Of a DNA stretch of 36,192 nt, positions 22,223-30,241 are shown one piece after another. The notes below the pieces were generated by a model. That model ran no database searches, was not told the origin of the DNA, and saw only the letters and a program-made list of their open reading frames with translations. The DNA comes from a virus. The stretch lies in the IMG/VR virus record IMGVR_UViG_3300020193_001177, positions 1 to 36,192 of that record. The stretch is one strand, 5' to 3'. Within the stretch, counting starts at the first letter, position 1; each line of letters starts with the position of its first letter. Both the position numbers and the translations under genes were made by a program.

Positions 22223-23587
22223 TTATAGTAGGTTGTTGACCTTGACTAGTCTGTAGTAACCATTTGAAGCTGCAACAATTGCTGCGGCAGAGGCAAATGG
22301 AGCTGCGTTGTTGGCATAAGCTGCATTAAAGAACGGATTTGGCGCAACGCCATAACGTGTCTTGAACGCAATTTTTGGCTGGAAGCTGTTTGGATCTACT
22401 GCACGAACCATTTGTAGTGGAACGTATGGACAATAGAAGAAACCAGCGTCATAAGGAGAACTACCCTTATAACCAACCATCAGTAGTTCTGATGTGGTTG
22501 CAGGAGTAGTACCTTGTACGCCACCAGCAGCAGTTGCTGGACCGGAGATAAAGTACGGATCAACATAAACCTTATAGCGACCATTTAGGATACCAGCAAA
22601 GGTATTACCTGTGTCGTCTACAGTTAGATCACTCTTCATTGCAGGAGCGTAATCTAGAACACCAGCCATAGCTAGAGCAGATGCAACGTCAGAAGAGCAG
22701 ATGATAAAGTTACCCTTACCTCTACGTGTATCTTTGGCGATTGCATTAGCTTCACGCTCAACCTGGAATAATAGACCCTTGAACTTTTCAACTGACCAAC
22801 GACCATTAGAGTCAACGTCTAGGTCAAATGTTCCAGCAGTTGCTGTTCCGGCTTGAGCACCGACACGAGCAATATAATATAGGGTACGGATGATTTCACG
22901 GTTAATTTCAGCTAGAATTTCATTTGATAGAATGTTGGCTAGTTCGCCTTCTGCATCAAGACCATGAACTGCTTTTAGATCTTGTGCAATTTCCATCGTA
23001 TATTCTGCCTTTAGCGCACGGGTTTTAGCAGAAACAGTTACCTTGTCGATGCTAAACGCCATTTCGTTAAAAGCGGGTGAAGAAGATGTACCTAGAGCTT
23101 CAGCTTGGGCTGTAGTTAGACCAGCACCAGTGGTGAAGGTAGCATCAAATGGTGATAAACCAGCGTGTGCTGTACCGGAGTGACCAGTATTTGGGGAGGC
23201 TGGATTCTGACCAGAGAAGTCGGTATCAGCTTCTAGGAATAGAGCTTCGTTACCTGTCTGGCTTGTATAACGAGACTTCATGGCGAAGATTAGTCCTGTA
23301 GGACCAGTCATTGGCTGAACGCCGCAAACATCATAGGCCATTAGGTTTGGAAGAGTTCTGCGAACTAGAGAGATTAAGATTGGATCAAACGCACCAATGT
23401 TACCACCACCATAGTTGTTTGTTGGGGCAGCTTCATTAAGAATATTTGATTCTTGTCTTAGTGAAGATTCCTGATTTTCTAGAATTAGTGCAGTAACTGC
23501 TCTACGATAGTTATCCTGGATCTTAGGTAGATCAGGATGATCTAGAACAGGTGCCCACTTTTTCTGTAAGTTTTCAGTTAAATACAT
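22223..23587 (-). CDS. 23: Major capsid protein gp23
   Basis: A 454-aa HK97-fold major head protein. The N-terminal segment (about 1-65) contains the prohead protease site region (VTALILENQE, ILNEAAPTN). Then come LVRRTLPNLMAYDVCGVQPMTGPTGLIFAMKSRY, the conserved gp23 core, and YTMEIAQDLKAVHGLDAE, EILAEINREIIRTLY, CSSDVASALAMAG, GRYKVYVDPYF, YCPYVPLQMVRAVDP and FQPKIAFKTRYG. Codon use is richer in G and C than in neighbours, in keeping with very high expression. SD AAGGAG; late box TATAAATA upstream; terminator downstream. Confidence 0.96.
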   Translation of the reverse strand: MYLTENLQKKWAPVLDHPDLPKIQDNYRRAVTALILENQESSLRQESNILNEAAPTNNYGGGNIGAFDPILISLVRRTLPNLMAYDVCGVQPMTGPTGLIFAMKSRYTSQTGNEALFLEADTDFSGQNPASPNTGHSGTAHAGLSPFDATFTTGAGLTTAQAEALGTSSSPAFNEMAFSIDKVTVSAKTRALKAEYTMEIAQDLKAVHGLDAEGELANILSNEILAEINREIIRTLYYIARVGAQAGTATAGTFDLDVDSNGRWSVEKFKGLLFQVEREANAIAKDTRRGKGNFIICSSDVASALAMAGVLDYAPAMKSDLTVDDTGNTFAGILNGRYKVYVDPYFISGPATAAGGVQGTTPATTSELLMVGYKGSSPYDAGFFYCPYVPLQMVRAVDPNSFQPKIAFKTRYGVAPNPFFNAAYANNAAPFASAAAIVAASNGYYRLVKVNNLL

Positions 23588-23619
23588 GTATTATTTCTCC
23601 TTGAGATAGGGTTCTTTTA

Positions 23620-23627
23620 TATTTATA
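23620..23627 (-). promoter_or_regulatory. Late promoter TATAAATA for gp23
   Basis: Exact consensus on the minus strand, 32 nt before the gp23 ATG. Confidence 0.75.
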
Positions 23628-23639
23628 AAAATCTAAATT

Positions 23640-25085
23640 TTACTTAGAAATTCTTGAAAGTGAATCCATATAACGCTTCATTGAATTATCAACTGTAACT
23701 TCAGTTTCTTTCACTGGTTCAACAACATCTTCCATGACTAACTTTTTCGGTTCAGAAACTTCTTTTTTATTACAATGACCTTCACGAAGAATGTCTAGCT
23801 TTTTTCTAAATTCTTCTTCTGAAGTAAATTCAACAGATTTTGATAGTGAGATTAGTAATTCACTATCGGTTAAAGTTAGACCCGAAATAGCTTCCGATAC
23901 AACTTTATTTTTCTTTAGTGAATTAACTTCATCTAGTAATTTTGCATTTTCTGACATTAGAGTATCTAATTGATCATTAACTTCTTCTAATTCAGAAACA
24001 GCTTTTTCTGCAATATCAATTTTTTCTTGTGGAATAGAAACGTTATGTGTTTCAAATAAAGCTTTTAGACCAGATAAGAAATCTTCAAATAACTCATTTT
24101 TTAGCCCATTTTCAACAGCAAGTTCGTTTTCTTTAATCCAATTTTCAACAACGTAAGAAAGATACATATCAACTGTTGATTCTACTTTCTCTTGAATTAG
24201 ATTTGTAGCTTCAGTTAGTTTCTTATTGTAATCTTCTTTAAGTTCAGCAACTTTTTGATTTACTTTCATATTTACTGCTGATTCGAAAATTGTTGATGCT
24301 TTTGTTTTAAATTCTTCTGAAAGTTCTGTTTGATCAGCAAATAATTCAGATAGATTTACATCAGAAACATCAAAATAATTTTCTTCCTTCATAGTGATTA
24401 TTGAAGAAGTTCCCCTTAGTGAAGGTGTGGATTTCTTCATTTCATTAGCCTTGCGTTTTGCTTCACCCTTATCTAGAGCAGTAACAACAGCAGTTTTAAC
24501 GGTAGAAGTGCCTTTCTTGAAAGAAATGGTAAATGTTTGAGTTTCTTGAAGACCCTCAACATCTTCTTTCATTTCCTTATCTTCGTCTTCCTCTTCTTCG
24601 TCTTCGTCTTTGTCTTCGTCTTTGTCTTCTTTCTTAGACTTAGAATGGGCTTCCTTTATTTCTTCTTCTTTTTCTTCCTCGTCTTCGTCTTCGTCTTTGT
24701 CTTCTTTCTTAGACTTAGAACAGGCTTCCTTCATTTTTTCTTCTTTTTCTTTCTTGTCCATCATTTTTTTGATAAGCTTTTTATCTTCAGCTTCATCTTC
24801 ATGATCTTCTTTCTTTTCTTCTTTAACAACAGAAGCAGCAGCACCCTTCATTTCAATTGATTTAGCTGCTGATGTACTATTATCACCTTCTTTAGAAGAT
24901 TTCATAGAACCAGTTTCTGTTGATGCAACAGACGGTTTTGCTGTTGGTACAGGCATTTTTGACATACCTTTTGAATAATCAGGTAGAGAATCTGTTGGAC
25001 TTACAACTGCTGGTCCTAAATCATGCGTTTCCTCTGTTACAGGTTTTAGCATTTTTAAGATTTCTTCTTCAAGTCTTTTTGGCAT
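23640..25085 (-). CDS. 22: Prohead core scaffold gp22 with acidic repeat insertion
   Basis: A 481-aa scaffolding protein, longer than T4 gp22 (269 aa). The N-terminus (EEILKMLKPVTEETHDLGPAV) and a Ser/Thr/Pro-rich linker precede a highly charged Asp/Glu/Lys region (about 85-175) containing two 25-residue repeats with SKSKKEDKDED. The C-terminal half (about 235-480) is helical and coiled-coil: LFADQTELSEEF, KVAELKEDYNKKLTEATNL, and ends with YMDSLSRISK, the usual gp22 end. It forms the internal core around which gp23 assembles and is then digested by gp21. SD AGGAG; late box upstream. Confidence 0.88.
   Translation of the reverse strand: MPKRLEEEILKMLKPVTEETHDLGPAVVSPTDSLPDYSKGMSKMPVPTAKPSVASTETGSMKSSKEGDNSTSAAKSIEMKGAAASVVKEEKKEDHEDEAEDKKLIKKMMDKKEKEEKMKEACSKSKKEDKDEDEDEEEKEEEIKEAHSKSKKEDKDEDKDEDEEEEDEDKEMKEDVEGLQETQTFTISFKKGTSTVKTAVVTALDKGEAKRKANEMKKSTPSLRGTSSIITMKEENYFDVSDVNLSELFADQTELSEEFKTKASTIFESAVNMKVNQKVAELKEDYNKKLTEATNLIQEKVESTVDMYLSYVVENWIKENELAVENGLKNELFEDFLSGLKALFETHNVSIPQEKIDIAEKAVSELEEVNDQLDTLMSENAKLLDEVNSLKKNKVVSEAISGLTLTDSELLISLSKSVEFTSEEEFRKKLDILREGHCNKKEVSEPKKLVMEDVVEPVKETEVTVDNSMKRYMDSLSRISK
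24616..24750 (-). repeat. 75-bp direct repeat in the gp22 acidic region
   Basis: The 30-bp stretches at 24616-24645 and 24691-24720 are identical, and the next 30 bp agree at about 26 positions. This gives a 75-bp (25-aa) period encoding SKSKKEDKDED with acidic runs. Confidence 0.85.
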
Positions 25086-25104
25086 TTAAAACTCCTTTTT
25101 TAAT

Positions 25105-25112
25105 TATTTATA
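25105..25112 (-). promoter_or_regulatory. Late promoter TATAAATA for gp22
   Basis: Exact consensus on the minus strand, 19 nt before the gp22 ATG, inside the short gp21–gp22 gap. Confidence 0.7.
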
Positions 25113-25116
25113 AAAA

Positions 25117-25782
25117 TTAAATTTTTGTTAACTTTTCCATGAACTTATTGAAGGCATCTAATCTCATTGACTCAGAAATTTCTGTTTTTTTGACTGAAAA
25201 TGAATCTTCTACAATATCTTTGATTTCTGAAATTTGTGACTCTTTGAAAATACCATTATCATAAATCCACTCTTTTCCCTCCATAATTCCACGAACAAAT
25301 GCAGCAGTACAACTAGGATCAGCAACAATATCACCAGCGGTAGATAAATAATAATCATCCTGAACAACCGCTGATTCTCTCATTTGTTTAATACTACCGA
25401 TACCTCTTGTTGACATACCTAATTGCGCTCCCTCATCAATAAAATTTTTTACAATTTTTCCAAAAGGAGTATCTAAGATTTTAGCCTTACCAATAAATTG
25501 ATTGCCTTCTTGTCTTAGTGATTTGATAATATGTGATACTCTATCTAGATTGATCTGGGGATTTTCTGGGTGACCTAACTCACCAAAAGAACGATTCTTT
25601 GTAATATTTTCATTTGTATATCTAATAACTTCTCTTTCCAAGATGTGACGAGGATATACTCTTTTATTTCTATTTTCTCTTTCGGCTTCTAAGAATACAC
25701 CTTCAACATAATAATTCTTTTTACCTTCAGTTTCTTCGGTTAAAAATTTTATATCGTTGATTTCTTCTACAATTAACTTCAT
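25117..25782 (-). CDS. 21: Prohead core protease gp21
   Basis: A 221-aa serine protease (T4 gp21 is 212 aa) that processes scaffold and capsid proteins during head maturation. It has VEGVFLEAERENRNKRVYP (about 27-45), the His-bearing FGELGHPENPQ (about 66-76), LDTPFGKIVKNFIDEG (about 104) and the Ser segment LGMSTRGIGS (about 122), followed by IVADPSCTAAFVRGIMEG. These match the herpes/T4 prohead protease fold with catalytic His and Ser. It starts one nucleotide after the stop of the 50-aa core gene, whose end supplies GAGGAA as SD. Confidence 0.93.
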   Translation of the reverse strand: MKLIVEEINDIKFLTEETEGKKNYYVEGVFLEAERENRNKRVYPRHILEREVIRYTNENITKNRSFGELGHPENPQINLDRVSHIIKSLRQEGNQFIGKAKILDTPFGKIVKNFIDEGAQLGMSTRGIGSIKQMRESAVVQDDYYLSTAGDIVADPSCTAAFVRGIMEGKEWIYDNGIFKESQISEIKDIVEDSFSVKKTEISESMRLDAFNKFMEKLTKI

Positions 25783-25783
25783 T

Positions 25784-25936
25784 TTATTCCTCTGAATTTG
25801 TGAATAATGAAGAAGCTACTTCAGCTTTTCTTGTTTCTAGTGCTGTTTTTAATTTACCATGTATGGTGTTGTACACTAAATCCCGAAAAGCAGTTGCTTT
25901 TCCGGTTAAAGCGAGTTGTGTAAAATTATTATTCAT
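25784..25936 (-). CDS. Small prohead core protein, gp67/gp68-like (50 aa)
   Basis: A short ORF between portal and protease genes. It reads MNNNFTQLALTGKATAFRDL, then VYNTIHGKLKTALETRKAEVASSLF and ends NSEE. The pattern of a helix with a final KK/RKAEVA-x-x-LF segment resembles gp67/gp68 prohead core proteins, which occupy this exact position (gp20–67–68–21) in T4-like phages. The ATG has AAAGGT as SD, and an exact late box is 13 nt upstream. It is easily overlooked because of its size. Confidence 0.75.
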   Translation of the reverse strand: MNNNFTQLALTGKATAFRDLVYNTIHGKLKTALETRKAEVASSLFTNSEE

Positions 25937-25949
25937 AAATGACCTTTAA

Positions 25950-25957
25950 TATTTATA
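25950..25957 (-). promoter_or_regulatory. Late promoter TATAAATA for the gp67-like gene and gp21
   Basis: Exact consensus on the minus strand between portal stop and the 50-aa gene. Confidence 0.7.
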
Positions 25958-25959
25958 AT

Positions 25960-27591
25960 TTAGTAAGTTTTAATGCCTGATGCTCCACCAGGACCACTTG
26001 TTCTAATGATGTCAGGTATATCTAAAATTTTGTCTGGATGTGAAGAATCATCTTTCTTTTGTTTGAACGGTGCGGTTTTTGATGGTTGATTGGCTGAATC
26101 ACCAACTTCTCCATCTTGTGTTACTAAGTCACCAGAATCAATTTCTTCTTGAATTTGCTTATCCATCATTTCAATAGTTTGTGCATCTTGTTTAAATATT
26201 TGTGTTCTGATGTATTGGTTTGAGAAATATTTACCAATAAATGGTTCTAAATCTTGGGCAATCTGAATTCTTTCTCTAAGAACTTCAATGTTCTTGTTCT
26301 CAGTAAAATAAGAATCTCTTGCAAATTCATATTTAATGTTTTGACGAATCTTACCCCAATCAGATTTTGAAATATAACCTTTCAAAACTAATTGTGTGAA
26401 AAGTAAGTCATCAAATAACATGATGAATTTTGAACGTAAGTTTTCAATGAATTTGAAAAACTTTAATTCATCTCGTGAAATTTCTGATGCACGGCCAAGA
26501 TTAAAACCTTCTCCCTGTTGCATTCTTGAGATAGGTACATTTAATGATTTAAATAGTTTTTCTTGAAAATACTTAACATCTTCAATATCAGAAAGATTTT
26601 TGCCGCCCTCTAAAGTAGAAATTTCTGTGCCTCTAGCACCTTCTCTTCTAGGTAACCAATAATCTTCCAACATCGAATAATGCTTTTTATCGTCACGCAT
26701 TTCACCAGTAGAAGGATCGTAAACCAATTTATTTCTAAATTGACCCATGATATCCTTCATGTATTGTTCTGCTTTTAGTTTCGGTAAAGTACCAACGTCA
26801 ATATAAAAAATTCTACGTTCTGGAGCACGAACCAGTCTATAAATTACTAGTGCATCTTCCATCATTCTTAATTGATTTAATGGTTTAATTGCCTTATGTA
26901 AATGACTTAAAACCATGTTTCTTGTATTATCTACAAGACCAGAATGAACATAGCAGATACTATCTGGTGTAATTCTCATTCCGTAGTTACTTTGTGGTGC
27001 GTTACTTACAATACCTCGATCATTATATACATAATATTCATTTGAAACTTCTACTAACGGAACACCATACTGAGAAATTTTCTTTTGAATTTCTCTAACT
27101 TTTCTGATATTTCTTGGGTCAATGTAACGTAGTTCTTTAATGCCTTCTTCTGGCTTAGTTACATCAATAATTTTATGAAAATATAATCTACCATCTACAT
27201 ACCAACGACGAAAAATTTCTACAGAATTTTGTGTGAAGTCAAGCATATTTAAAATGCTTTGAAATTCTGTTTGTATAATCTTTTTAGTTTTATTGTCGTA
27301 TGGTAAGTTATCTGTTACAATTTTAATTGGTGAATTATTATCTTCTACAACAATAGATTCATTGACAATATCATTAATTGCTTGTTCTGTTTCTGGATGA
27401 AACGACATTTCACGATAACGATTAATAAGATCGTTTTCATTTTTTGCATTACCATCTAAATCAATATAACTGCCAGTGATACCACCAGCAGAAACAGTCA
27501 TTGCTCCATCTGTGTTCGTTGGAATGGCGAACGATGGAGTCTCCTCTTTTTTCTTGCGTCCTATTTGGAAACCGAATAATTCAATTGGCAT
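25960..27591 (-). CDS. 20: Portal protein gp20
   Basis: A 543-aa portal vertex protein (T4 gp20 is 524 aa). It begins MPIELFGFQIGRKKKEE, the usual gp20 N-terminus. Longer upstream starts would run into gp19 and are rejected. Core segments are SFHPETEQAINDIVNESIV, VDGRLYFHKIID, ELRYIDPRNIRKVREI, SHLHKAIKPLNQLRMMEDALVIYRLVRAPERRIFYID, NLSDIEDVKYFQEKLFKSLNVPISRM and REGAR-type REGARGTEI. It forms the dodecameric DNA gate and prohead initiator. No SD lies in reach; a GC hairpin ends 11 nt upstream. It probably shares the gp19/gp18 late transcript. Confidence 0.95.
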   Translation of the reverse strand: MPIELFGFQIGRKKKEETPSFAIPTNTDGAMTVSAGGITGSYIDLDGNAKNENDLINRYREMSFHPETEQAINDIVNESIVVEDNNSPIKIVTDNLPYDNKTKKIIQTEFQSILNMLDFTQNSVEIFRRWYVDGRLYFHKIIDVTKPEEGIKELRYIDPRNIRKVREIQKKISQYGVPLVEVSNEYYVYNDRGIVSNAPQSNYGMRITPDSICYVHSGLVDNTRNMVLSHLHKAIKPLNQLRMMEDALVIYRLVRAPERRIFYIDVGTLPKLKAEQYMKDIMGQFRNKLVYDPSTGEMRDDKKHYSMLEDYWLPRREGARGTEISTLEGGKNLSDIEDVKYFQEKLFKSLNVPISRMQQGEGFNLGRASEISRDELKFFKFIENLRSKFIMLFDDLLFTQLVLKGYISKSDWGKIRQNIKYEFARDSYFTENKNIEVLRERIQIAQDLEPFIGKYFSNQYIRTQIFKQDAQTIEMMDKQIQEEIDSGDLVTQDGEVGDSANQPSKTAPFKQKKDDSSHPDKILDIPDIIRTSGPGGASGIKTY

Positions 27592-27602
27592 ATTAGTATA
27601 TA

Positions 27603-27623
27603 GGGAGGCTAAAAAAGCCTCCC
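27603..27623 (-). other. GC hairpin between gp19 and gp20
   Basis: GGGAGGC / GCCTCCC with a 7-nt A/T loop, 14 nt past the gp19 stop and 11 nt before the gp20 ATG. No U-run follows in either direction worth calling. It may adjust gp19:gp20 ratio by partial termination or RNA processing. Confidence 0.55.
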
Positions 27624-27637
27624 CCAAGCTAAATAAA

Positions 27638-28213
27638 TTAAATTCTGCGAGCGATAGAACTTGTTGTTCCATCCGTAGAAGGAACAGATTCCCACCATTG
27701 ATACTGGAATTCACAAGTATAAGTTTCAATTGAGTTATTGGTTTCCCAACTTAGGTCAATTGCACTTACGTTTGTGGGAAATGCACCAACAAAGTTAACT
27801 ACTTTTAAGACATTTCCCACTTTTCCATATTGCTTTACTAGTAAGTTCGCACCATAACCATTGTTTACATTGGTCTGCGGAATACGAAGATTGCCAGCGT
27901 GACTATTAATAGAATTCATCCAGTTTTCTAGAGAATTTCTAATAGCAAAGTCTTCATCATTGATAATTGTAACTGTCCAAGAATCAAATGTTCTGTCTCC
28001 CGGAACCTTTACTTTTCTTCCAAAATAGCTAAGTTCGATTGAACCAACTGAACTTCCTGGAAGATTTGCGGATTGACACATAAAAGTTGCTTTTCTACCA
28101 GCATTTGCTCCATTAGCAACAAATGTTGGAAAATTTAGTGTTACTTCAAATAGGGTAGGACGTGCGCCCTGTCCAACCATTTGAGAGCGAAAATCTGTTA
28201 GATTGAAAGGCAT
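27638..28213 (-). CDS. 19: Tail tube protein gp19
   Basis: A 191-aa tube monomer in its standard place after the sheath gene. It has FEVTLNFP, FMCQSANLPGSSVGSIELSYFGR (about 44-66), DRTFDSWTVTIINDEDFAIRNSLENWM (about 73-99) and C-terminal YTCEFQYQWWESV. It polymerises on the baseplate as hexamer rings forming the DNA channel. Late box TATAAATA 24 nt upstream, SD AGGAG. Confidence 0.93.
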   Translation of the reverse strand: MPFNLTDFRSQMVGQGARPTLFEVTLNFPTFVANGANAGRKATFMCQSANLPGSSVGSIELSYFGRKVKVPGDRTFDSWTVTIINDEDFAIRNSLENWMNSINSHAGNLRIPQTNVNNGYGANLLVKQYGKVGNVLKVVNFVGAFPTNVSAIDLSWETNNSIETYTCEFQYQWWESVPSTDGTTSSIARRI

Positions 28214-28236
28214 TTATATTTTTTTCTCCTATATCC

Positions 28237-28244
28237 TATTTATA
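28237..28244 (-). promoter_or_regulatory. Late promoter TATAAATA for gp19
   Basis: Exact consensus immediately after the gp18 stop, 23 nt before the gp19 ATG. Confidence 0.7.
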
Positions 28245-30176
28245 TTAAAACTTACCAACTATTTCTTCGAATGCCACTCCTGTGCGAACAGCAACGAAAT
28301 TTAGTTGAATGAAGTTAATTGAACGAGCAGGTTTAATATAAATATCGCCAACAAATTCGTTACGATCAATTACTTCTGGTGTATTATTAGTTGCGTCACA
28401 AACAACTCTGAAATCAAAGATTCCTCTACGACCCTGGATGTCTCTTAGATATGGTTCAACTAAATTAATAAATGATGCTCTTGTAAATTCGTCGTTTAAT
28501 TCGAACAAGGTATACTTGGAAGCAATTGAAATTGATTTTTCTAGAATAATGAAAAGTCTACGAACATTAATTCTATCAAAAGCAGATGGCTTCTTTAGTA
28601 ATGTTTTGTCTCCGAAAAGAATAACACCTTGTCCTGGGAATGTAACAACAGGATTTACACCAACTGGATATAGTGTATCACGTTGAGCTTCTGTTGGATT
28701 CCAAGCAACTTTGATTGCATTTTTAACCGTACCACGATTAAATCCTGCTGGTGAGAACCACGCATCTCTCTCAAGATCTGTTCTAACACATAAACCAGCA
28801 ATATCTCCATTTAGTGGAATCCAACGGAATGTATCATTATACTTATCATACTGATACTTCCAACCAGAATCCATGATTGCATATGAAGAAGATTGTAGAA
28901 CATTTCTGTAAGCAACAACGTTTGTGGTAGGATCTGAAGCATTAACAACATCCACGTAACGAGGAGAAACAACAGCAATACAATCCTTTCTTGATTCACA
29001 AATATTGTTAATTATATAATTTGCAACAGCATATTCTGTACTAATAATTGAACCAACCGCTGACCCAACAACAGGAGGACAAATTGCAAATGAAATATCA
29101 ACTTCATCGGGGTTTTTGAATAAATCCCAACCAATTAATAGATCAGCATTGGTTGGTGCTCCACCAACACCACCAGATAAACTAGTTGTTAATACAGAAG
29201 CATTTGAAATTGTTGTTGCTGTAAAATCAGTTATAGCTGAAGAACCCCAAGCAGGACTTGCTGAAACAGCATGATCCATCCAATAAACATAATTTGAATT
29301 TCTAGAGATAGCAATAGCGTAATAAATTACGTTATTAGCACTATCTTTTGCATCTGATGCTAGTGATAAGAAATCAAATTTTTCTAGAATTGTTCCTTTT
29401 GTTCCTGTCCAAACACCATCTTCGTCTACCACAACAACGTGAACTTCATCATTAGAACCATCTCTTGCTAAAACATAATCAGATGTTCCGGGTGCTGTTG
29501 AAAATTGATTAGCATATTGCCAACGAGCAGTTGCTGAAGCAGAAGAAATTGCTGAAGATGAGAATGAAGCATCAACAGTTAGTGATGTGTTTGAACCAAT
29601 AGCAGTAACAGAACGTTCAACACCACTAATCGTGATTAATGAACCTACAACTAATTCTGTTGTAAATGCTGAACCCGTTGCAGTAACCGTGGTAGAACTA
29701 GCAGCAACGGCGAAACTTGAACCACCAGTTAGTGTTGTTGGTCCAAAAACAGTACCAGCAGGGCAAATAGAAACCTTCAAACTATTTCCTAATGTTCCTG
29801 GATATTTTGCTGCCCAAGGACCGACAGAACCTTCTCCTGTGGAATAATTTGCTTCGTATGAAACTAGATTTTTAATTAAAACGCCACTGCCATCAGAAGT
29901 TGCATTTCTTGATGCTGATGGAACAACACGAACAACTTTTAGATTGTTACTGTATGATAGAAAATTGGAACCTTGAAAAAATGTAGTTGCGCTGCTTGAG
30001 GTTGGTGAACTAAACTTATTTGTAAAAGTTTTTTCGTTATCAACCAGTGTTACAACTTCTACTGGTCCCCACTGAAACTCACCAACTAATCCTCCACCAG
30101 TCGAACCAACCGACGGTATAATGGTTGTGAGATCAATTTCACTTACGCTAACTCCAGGGGAAATGCGAAAAGCCAT
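28245..30176 (-). CDS. 18: Contractile tail sheath gp18
   Basis: A 643-aa sheath protein (T4 gp18 is 659 aa). The N-terminus RISPGVSVSEIDLTTIIPSV and GLVGEFQWGPVEVVTLV are the inner-domain landmarks. A Ser/Thr/Ala-rich protruding domain (about 140-330) is divergent. The C-terminal domain has SPAGFNRGTVKN, LYPVGVNPVVTFPGQGVILFGDKTLLKKPSAFDRINVRRLF (about 510-550) and GRRGIFDFRVVCD, ending with YIKPARSINFIQLNFVAVRTGVAFEEIVG. These are hallmark sheath segments. SD AAGGAG; late box upstream. Confidence 0.96.
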   Translation of the reverse strand: MAFRISPGVSVSEIDLTTIIPSVGSTGGGLVGEFQWGPVEVVTLVDNEKTFTNKFSSPTSSSATTFFQGSNFLSYSNNLKVVRVVPSASRNATSDGSGVLIKNLVSYEANYSTGEGSVGPWAAKYPGTLGNSLKVSICPAGTVFGPTTLTGGSSFAVAASSTTVTATGSAFTTELVVGSLITISGVERSVTAIGSNTSLTVDASFSSSAISSASATARWQYANQFSTAPGTSDYVLARDGSNDEVHVVVVDEDGVWTGTKGTILEKFDFLSLASDAKDSANNVIYYAIAISRNSNYVYWMDHAVSASPAWGSSAITDFTATTISNASVLTTSLSGGVGGAPTNADLLIGWDLFKNPDEVDISFAICPPVVGSAVGSIISTEYAVANYIINNICESRKDCIAVVSPRYVDVVNASDPTTNVVAYRNVLQSSSYAIMDSGWKYQYDKYNDTFRWIPLNGDIAGLCVRTDLERDAWFSPAGFNRGTVKNAIKVAWNPTEAQRDTLYPVGVNPVVTFPGQGVILFGDKTLLKKPSAFDRINVRRLFIILEKSISIASKYTLFELNDEFTRASFINLVEPYLRDIQGRRGIFDFRVVCDATNNTPEVIDRNEFVGDIYIKPARSINFIQLNFVAVRTGVAFEEIVGKF

Positions 30177-30221
30177 GTTTTTTATCTCCTTAAAATTTTA
30201 GTCTATTTAGACTTTCAATTT

Positions 30222-30229
30222 TATTTATA
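30222..30229 (-). promoter_or_regulatory. Late promoter TATAAATA for gp18
   Basis: Exact consensus on the minus strand between the terL stop and gp18 start. Confidence 0.75.
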
Positions 30230-30241
30230 ATTTCTAGATTT

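Noticed and set aside
24537-24860. Long plus-strand open frames opposite gp22
   Set aside because: They are antisense to the GAA/GAT/AAA-rich acidic region; the Phe/Leu-rich translation is an artefact of that composition.
27592-27729. Longer version of the portal protein starting upstream
   Set aside because: It would overlap gp19 by about 90 nt, and the extra residues are antisense-like; MPIELFGF at 27591 is the family start.
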